From positions 1,118,435 through 1,147,104 of the forward strand of contig BLXT01000438.1 in the NCBI GenBank assembly GCA_019648995.1: a stretch of DNA of 28,670 nucleotides, in the 5' to 3' direction. A program made the position numbers and the translations under genes. Under the pieces are notes generated by a model that searched no databases, was not told where the DNA came from, and saw nothing but the letters and a program-made list of their open reading frames with translations. Shown here piece by piece: positions 26,401 to 28,670 of this stretch. Numbering within the stretch: position 1 is the first letter of the stretch; each line of letters begins with the position of its first letter. The stretch is from Plakobranchus ocellatus. Its lineage: Eukaryota; Mollusca; Gastropoda; Plakobranchidae.

Positions 26401-27707
26401 AGAATCATTACTCAATGCTAACCTAAGGGAAGTTAGACCTCTGACCTCAGAATGAATGTCTTAAAGCATGCTCGAGGACCTTCTCAAGAACTTTGTATTT
26501 AAACAGATCATACTCTGTGCATGAGAACTAGGAAGAAGACAAATCATCACCGACACAATGTGAGGTTGCTCTTCATCAGCTGGACTTGTCTCTCTGTCCA
26601 AAGTTTGAAGGGTTTTCACAACTTGAACAGATTGACTTGGAGCAATGAATGGCTGTTATGCTTTTTTTTATCACAGGCATTCTAAGCTTACATGTGTTGC
26701 TTTGTAATCTAGTTTTTCTTTTCAATCTACCATTTCTTTTGCTCTTCTCCTTTAAAATGCACAGTGTCCATAAAGTCTGTGTACATGGTTAAAAAGATAT
26801 AGTTTTCAAAGCAAAATAATTTAATTACATTCTAATGTTGATAAATAGTATTTTCAATACAATTTCTATCATTTTCATTGTGCAATTTGATGCACTCAGC
26901 AAAATTCAGATAAACTTGGTTTCAGCACACTGAATGGTGATGTGTTCTCTCATCAAACAAATCTGGTTTCAATCTGTAATCTACATCAGGTAAACTTGGT
27001 TTCAGCACACTGAATGGTAATGTGTTCTCTCATGAAAAAAATCTGGTTTCAATCTGTAATCTACGTCAGGTAAACTTGGTTTCAGCACACTGAATGGTGA
27101 TGTGTTCTCTCATCAAACAAATCAGGTTTCAATCTGTAATCTACATCAGGTAAACTTGATTTCAGCACACTGAATGGTAATGTGTTCTCTCATCAAACAA
27201 ATCTGGTTTCAACCTGTAATCTACATCAGGTAAACTTGGTTTCAGCACACTGAATGGTGATGTGTTCTCTCATCAAACAAATCTGGTTTCAATCTGNNNT
27301 CAATCTGTAATCTACATCAGGTAAACTTGGTTTCAGCACACTGAATGGTAATGTGTTCTCTCATCAAACAAATCTGGTTTCAGTCTGTAATCTACATCAA
27401 GTACATTTTTTTTCTTTCTAAAAAAAAAAGTCAAAGCAAAAAAAGTCTGGTGAACAAGGGAACTACATGACTTCTTCTTCCAATCTTCTGATTAAAGGGA
27501 TCATTCAGCCTATCTGTAACCCCCTATCTACACAGGCTTTTTGAACATATTGCACATGTTTTGCTTCATTCTCTCTTAATCAGGAACGTATGCATAGGGA
27601 GATCCGCCACTATGTTCAGGAAAACCGAGCTCTGCAGAAACTCGTTGATTCAAGTGAGTCGGCAGCGAGACAGCACCACAGTGGGGCAGCGTCCTCAGAA
27701 ATGACAG
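12927..27707 (+). CDS. CEP72: CEP72 homologue (CEP72/LRRC36 family), 13 exons seen, C-terminus off the right edge
   Basis: In vertebrates CEP72 is a leucine-rich-repeat protein of the centrosome and centriolar satellites that helps keep microtubule-organising and satellite proteins (including Kizuna and CEP290) in place. Thirteen exons with GT-AG borders join without a phase conflict into about 575 codons. Order: N-terminal helix (1-21), LRR region (about 22-128, with LKSLDFSRNALESL, LNLYYNNISSLEEL, IDLRLNP), LRR cap NEPDYRLYLIHMLPNLRKLDD (split here across the exon 4/5 join), Ser-rich linker (about 140-209), acidic VLVDDDVAVIDALEK (about 210-225), KGQGYFTPNPG (about 336-346, vertebrate TYFTPHP), NLLYSLLNLVDRYWNGSKSL (about 441-460, vertebrate LLDLVDRSWGG) and the start of a coiled coil (from about 468). 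Human CEP72 is about 647 residues, so perhaps 70-100 C-terminal residues are outside. Several exon borders have been duplicated into the neighbouring introns. Confidence 0.92.
13000..13850. other. CEP72 intron 1, nothing recognised
   Basis: AT-rich. No tandem repeat, inverted repeat or coding segment that I can support. Confidence 0.5.
13864..13991 (+). CDS. CEP72: CEP72 exon 2 (first LRRs)
   Basis: Acceptor TATTTTTCAG, donor CAA|GTAAAG, phase 1 to 0. It reads EDIKSLSLPGTFHEKI, then FTRLKSLDFSRNALESLQ. SLPGT(F/Y)HEKI is a near-exact match to the vertebrate CEP72 SIPGTYQEKI segment, which makes this the anchor exon for the identification. Confidence 0.93.
14263..14300 (+). CDS. CEP72: CEP72 exon 3 (38-nt LRR exon)
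   Basis: Acceptor CATTGAAAAG, donor AACCT|GTATCC, phase 0 to 2. It reads GLEHLKLLEKLN and ends inside a Leu codon that exon 4 completes as L-YYN. The acceptor has a purine-rich end but a pyrimidine tract just upstream (TTTTTTCTCTTCC). The family alignment fixes both borders. Confidence 0.9.
14301..15982. other. CEP72 intron 3, nothing recognised
   Basis: 1.7 kb of AT-rich intron with short chance open frames on both strands. No transposon ends or RNA genes seen. Confidence 0.5.
15983..16137 (+). CDS. CEP72: CEP72 exon 4 (LRRs and LRR cap)
   Basis: Acceptor CTTTTCCATCAG, donor CTTG|GTGAGT, phase 2 to 1. It reads LYYNNISSLEELKLL, then NLQEIDLRLNPVTRNEPDYR and LYLIHMLPNLRKL. The vertebrate protein has LYYNCISSL, DVDFRLNPV and EPDYRLFVVHLLPKL at the same places. 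An antisense open frame over this exon is a shadow. Confidence 0.95.
16682..16924 (+). CDS. CEP72: CEP72 exon 5 (end of LRR cap, Ser-rich linker)
   Basis: Acceptor AACTAAAG, donor TCAG|GTTGGT, phase 1 to 1. It begins DDRGVRDRERQAALTHFSSS (vertebrate LDDRPVRASERKASRLHF) and continues into a Ser/Thr-rich stretch, then SRQEMMAKLMKGPS. An internal TCAG|GTATTA at 16774 is in the same phase and could serve as an alternative donor that removes 50 residues of Ser-rich linker. Confidence 0.9.
16994..17440. mobile_element. 447-bp Tigger/pogo-like MITE with TA target duplication
   Basis: Left end 16994-17007 CGATGGAAACCTCA; right end 17427-17440 TGAGGTTTCCACTG, whose reverse complement is CAGTGGAAACCTCA (12 of 14 match). 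TA flanks both sides (16992-16993, 17441-17442). CAGTGGAAACCTC ends and internal ATTCGAA-type words are typical of pogo/Tigger elements of the Tc1/mariner superfamily. There is no transposase frame, so it is non-autonomous. It sits 70 bp into CEP72 intron 5. Confidence 0.72.
18187..18276 (+). repeat. duplicate of the CEP72 exon 6 acceptor and 5' end (90 bp upstream)
   Basis: ACAATTGT..TTTAG|TATTGGTTGATGATGAT at 18236 mirrors the true acceptor and exon start at 18326. The offset is exactly 90 bp. The copy has an intact polypyrimidine tract and AG. If used, it stays in the exon 6 entry phase but reads into a stop, TGA, at 18301-18303. Confidence 0.88.
18326..18451 (+). CDS. CEP72: CEP72 exon 6 (acidic motif)
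   Basis: Acceptor GAATGTTTTAG, donor GATT|GTAAGA, phase 1 to 1. It reads VLVDDDVAVIDALEKNELDY and then GKTRSLTGSSAKGDVVEDYS. It matches the vertebrate SLVMDADDEAVLNLIAE segment. The acceptor and first 45 or so bases are duplicated 90 bp upstream. Confidence 0.88.
18820..18890 (+). CDS. CEP72: CEP72 exon 7
   Basis: 71 nt, acceptor TTTCCTTGTAG, donor GATAAT|GTGAGT, phase 1 to 0. It reads SLKMLDQPKPAKPSVMSIED then LGDN. It is lineage-variable linker, accepted on strong splice sites and phase continuity. Confidence 0.8.
19286..19413 (+). CDS. CEP72: CEP72 exon 8
   Basis: Acceptor GGTGATGCAG, donor CGAAG|GTGGGT, phase 0 to 2. It reads TKRKTASSMLGAGDSRFDEY, then REQYPNIMAAPLDSVERIGE SR. It is a linker without a named domain. 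The last 60 bases plus the donor have a degraded copy 80 bp downstream. Confidence 0.8.
19433..19510 (+). repeat. degraded duplicate of the CEP72 exon 8 3' end and donor
   Basis: TATCCAAATAT..TATAATGGCT..GAGAAAGCC..GGGTTGG at 19433-19504 repeats 19355-19420 with an offset of 78-80 bp. The exon donor CGAAG|GTGGGT has become CAAGAAAGGGTT in the copy, which lacks the GT, so the copy cannot act as a donor. Confidence 0.82.
19973..20058 (+). CDS. CEP72: CEP72 exon 9 (YFTP motif)
   Basis: Acceptor TTGATTTCAG, donor GGCG|GTAAGT, phase 2 to 1. It reads QDPNLQFPDEIEASSKYKGQ and then GYFTPNPG. GYFTPNP corresponds to the vertebrate TYFTPHP motif, a short conserved island in an otherwise variable region. 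Confidence 0.9.
20448..20677 (+). CDS. CEP72: CEP72 exon 10
   Basis: Acceptor GTATTTTTTAG, donor AGAGAG|GTAATG, phase 1 to 0. It reads ASNDDDFDVRRDGSLSQDTS, continues with polar charged residues and ends SCPSRSVSAPGRE. The donor follows from the phase-0 entry of exon 11, and an alternative GT 9 bases earlier (CCCG|GTAGAG) would break phase. The junction sequence is the founding unit of the 41-bp array that fills the next intron. Confidence 0.87.
20678..22600 (+). repeat. 41-bp minisatellite array filling intron 10, about 45 units
   Basis: Consensus unit: GTAATGATGATGTATTTAGT, then GTCTCAGCACCTGGTAGAGA. The first units start at 20678, 20719, 20758, 20799 and 20840. From about 21541 to 21900 a higher-order 82-bp dimer takes over, with the word CCTGTTAG or its variant at 21541, 21623, 21705, 21787 and 21869. 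The unit is the exon 10 donor junction itself (CACCCGGTAGAGAG|GTAATGATGATG). Copies decay toward the right end. Confidence 0.95.
22650..23110 (+). mobile_element. piggyBac-like transposase N-terminal relic (decayed)
   Basis: Around 22970-23095 the plus strand reads LDFDSDESLN and, one frame over, SSDEYEIRCEPEDSSDEENV then DLSPVRNDG. Acid-rich SDE repeats of this type are usual near the N-terminus of piggyBac-like transposases. At least one frameshift and several stops make it dead. I see no TTAA-flanked ends. Identification is tentative. Confidence 0.35.
23430..23498. repeat. (TA)n microsatellite
   Basis: About 70 bp of almost pure TA with rare G. Open frames across it on both strands are artefacts. 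Confidence 0.95.
23780..23980 (+). other. open segment in intron 10, possibly transposon debris
   Basis: The plus strand stays open with a protein-like stretch: YMIKPYKDPLKIPYDDFHEK, then LNKGKPFWTSDLGYNSKIE. I recognise no family. It lies between the piggyBac-like debris and exon 11, and has no clear splice borders that would keep CEP72 in phase. Including it as an exon is not required, because exons 10 and 11 already join in phase. Confidence 0.25.
24074..24206 (+). CDS. CEP72: CEP72 exon 11 (conserved LVDRxW block)
   Basis: Acceptor GTTTTATGCAG, donor ATTG|GTGAAT, phase 0 to 1. It reads KMYKKMAHMDEDQTREK, then NLLYSLLNLVDRYWNGSKSL, then HKHPKFI. The vertebrate block LLETLLDLVDRSWGGCRSLH is almost superimposable and is a hallmark of the CEP72/LRRC36 family. 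Confidence 0.94.
24792..24991 (+). CDS. CEP72: CEP72 exon 12 (coiled coil)
   Basis: Acceptor TATGCTTTTCAG, donor GACATG|GTAATG, phase 1 to 0. It reads EQALQSLSEYTLTRINRDET, then LRKIVERLQEENAILMSKVE, then SAESELKVALKRARDDM. Heptad spacing of Leu/Ile/Val indicates a coiled coil, as in the C-terminal half of CEP72. Confidence 0.9.
24992..26760. other. CEP72 intron 12 (left part), nothing recognised
   Basis: 1.8 kb, locally less AT-rich than other introns, with stop codons in all frames. No repeats or splice pairs that would add an in-phase exon were found. Confidence 0.5.
26761..26910 (-). mobile_element. possible mariner-like element end
   Basis: ACAGTGTCCATAAAGTCTGT at 26761 resembles the terminal sequence of many mariner-like elements (GTGTCCATAAAGT). 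On the minus strand a broken frame precedes it. I cannot find the other end or a catalytic motif, so this is a weak call. Confidence 0.3.
26911..27400. repeat. 80-bp tandem array, 6 copies
   Basis: TAAACTTGGTTTCAGCACAC begins at 26911, 26991, 27071, 27151 (one change) and 27231, then at 27322 after the 3-N gap. Copies differ at only a few positions, so the array is young. It ends about 180 bp before CEP72 exon 13. Confidence 0.95.
27297..27299. other. assembly gap, 3 N, inside the 80-bp array
   Basis: TCAATCTG is present on both sides of the three N, so the sixth copy begins 91 rather than 80 bp after the fifth. This looks like an unmerged overlap. Confidence 0.98.
27584..27707 (+). CDS. CEP72: CEP72 exon 13 (coiled coil), with two in-phase donors
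   Basis: Acceptor CTCTTAATCAG, entered in phase 0. It reads ERMHREIRHYVQENRALQKL, then VDSSESAARQHHSGAASSEM T. Two donors leave in the same phase: TCAA|GTGAGT at 27653, which is a near-perfect consensus, and ACAG|GTTGGT at 27707, which is weaker. The longer form adds 18 Ser/Ala/His residues that interrupt the coiled coil. Further exons must lie right of the window. Confidence 0.85.
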
Positions 27708-27975
27708 GTTGGTTTATAAATGCTTCAATTAATCAATGGAACAATATTCAGCTATGATAGGGCAATGTTTGAAAATGCTTCTATTGGTAAGTAGAACAGT
27801 ACTCGGATATACAGGTCGGTTAATGAAAATGCCTCAATTGGTTAGGGGAACAGTTCTCACCTATGGTAAATCAATTTATGAAAATGCTTCAGTTGGTTAG
27901 TGGAACAATACTCAGCTATGATAGATTCGTTGATGAAAATGCGTCAGTTCACTTACAGAGCAGTACTCTGATATT
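27708..27975 (+). repeat. 55-bp tandem array starting at the exon 13 donor, about 5 copies
   Basis: AAATGCTTC or its variants occur at 27718, 27773, 27827, 27882 and 27937, a 54-55 bp period, with shared GGAACAATACTCAGCTATG. One internal unit (27809) carries ATACAG|GTCGGTTAATG, similar to the true junction ACAG|GTTGGTTTATA. Confidence 0.85.
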
Positions 27976-28368
27976 TTGTCTTGGTTTTCTAATTTTTTAG
28001 GACTCACATGACACATTCATTTTCCTTTTGACCAATTAAAAAAACCAAAGAAAAAGAGTTTTAAAGACACCCCATGCATTTTTGATCCACAAGTTTTTTA
28101 AACTCACTGGCTATTTTGCCTACAACATTTACGGGAAAATTTTGTGGATGGCAAAATACCAATCCCGCAACTCCTGCGGGTTCCAATTTCAGAATTTTTT
28201 TCTCATGTTAATATTGCAACAGTTGCGGTATAGTTACAGCATGCGTTTGTTAGCCATTTAGCTTTTAAATGATATAGGGGAAGTTTGTTTTGGACGATTA
28301 GTACGAGCAGGAGAGCAATTTTACCACACTATAGCAGCTACCAGTACCAGTTTCCGACTGATTTCTAG

Positions 28369-28590
28369 ATGGACTCTCGTAGATTTAGACTATGATAAAA
28401 GTTTAGATATTGATAGCATTGCGGAAAATGTATAAGATCCACATTATGAGCCCCAAAGCGTAAAAAGGCCAAGTCTAGTCTCCCCAAAGGTAGAGGGAAA
28501 GGAAAAGGTAGGGACAAATCAAGCCTCACCATGGATAAGTCTAGACCTAAACCCCAGCCTCAAGTTGGAGCTAGATCTAAATGAATATCT
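28369..28590 (+). mobile_element. piggyBac-like transposase N-terminus, degenerate, running toward the right edge
   Basis: ATG at 28369 opens MDSRRF, the usual kind of N-terminus for piggyBac-like transposases. The frame then shifts, and the next frame reads LDYDKSLDIDSIAENV, a stop, then DPHYEPQSVKRPSLVSP. After another shift come KGRGKGKGRDKSS and a basic tail. The acidic-then-basic layout fits the piggyBac-like N-terminal region, but the stop and frameshifts mean it is inactive. No terminal repeats or TTAA flanks were identified. Confidence 0.45.
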
Positions 28591-28670
28591 AGCTCTAAAA
28601 AAATCAACAAAATGACGTAGAATCAAAATTTCTTTGCAATGTAATCTTTATTATCTTGAAAAAGTATGGT

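Overview
This is a piece of an animal nuclear genome, AT-rich and intron-heavy, with GT-AG introns, many microsatellites, decayed transposons and two short runs of N (12178-12186 and 27297-27299). The recurring AGATCT/TCTAGA-type words, the transposon mix and the protein divergence suggest an invertebrate, most likely a mollusc and perhaps a heterobranch gastropod. That placement is an inference. I see no bacterial, viral or organellar genes.

Two split genes run away from each other, head to head. On the minus strand, 549-10429, is a homologue of centromere protein N (CENPN), the CENP-A nucleosome reader of the inner kinetochore. Seven coding exons are visible and the C-terminal third lies beyond the left edge. 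On the plus strand, 12927-27707, is a homologue of the centrosome/centriolar-satellite protein CEP72 (CEP72/LRRC36 family). Thirteen exons join in consistent phase into about 575 codons: leucine-rich repeats, a Ser-rich linker, an acidic motif, a YFTP motif, a conserved LLxLVDRxW block and the start of the coiled coil. Its last exons lie beyond the right edge. The roughly 2.5 kb between the start codons (about 1.1 kb from a probable CENPN 5' UTR exon) is a candidate shared promoter for two mitotic genes.

Layout: 1-430, a 61-bp tandem array; 549-3000, CENPN exons 7 to 5; 3700-6540, a cluster of inverted-repeat elements sharing the end TTGGACGTGATG, with microsatellites inside; 7026-10429, CENPN exons 4 to 1 with LINE 3' ends between them; 11254-11490, an intact MITE with 37-bp ends and an 8-bp target duplication; 12927-20677, CEP72 exons 1-10, with a Tigger-like MITE at 16994-17440; 20678-22600, a 41-bp array of about 45 units; 22650-23990, piggyBac-like debris; 24074-27707, exons 11-13; 26911-27400, an 80-bp array; 27708-27975, a 55-bp array; 28369 to the end, a second piggyBac-like N-terminus.

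The most unusual thing is a pattern within CEP72. Local duplications repeatedly start at or copy exon-intron junctions: the exon 6 acceptor (duplicated at 90 bp), the exon 8 donor (about 80 bp), the exon 10 donor (41-bp units amplified into a 1.9-kb array of would-be micro-exons) and, more weakly, the exon 13 donor (55-bp units). CENPN has a separate puzzle: exons 2 and 3 do not join in phase, which points to a missed micro-exon, an alternative acceptor or a sequence error.
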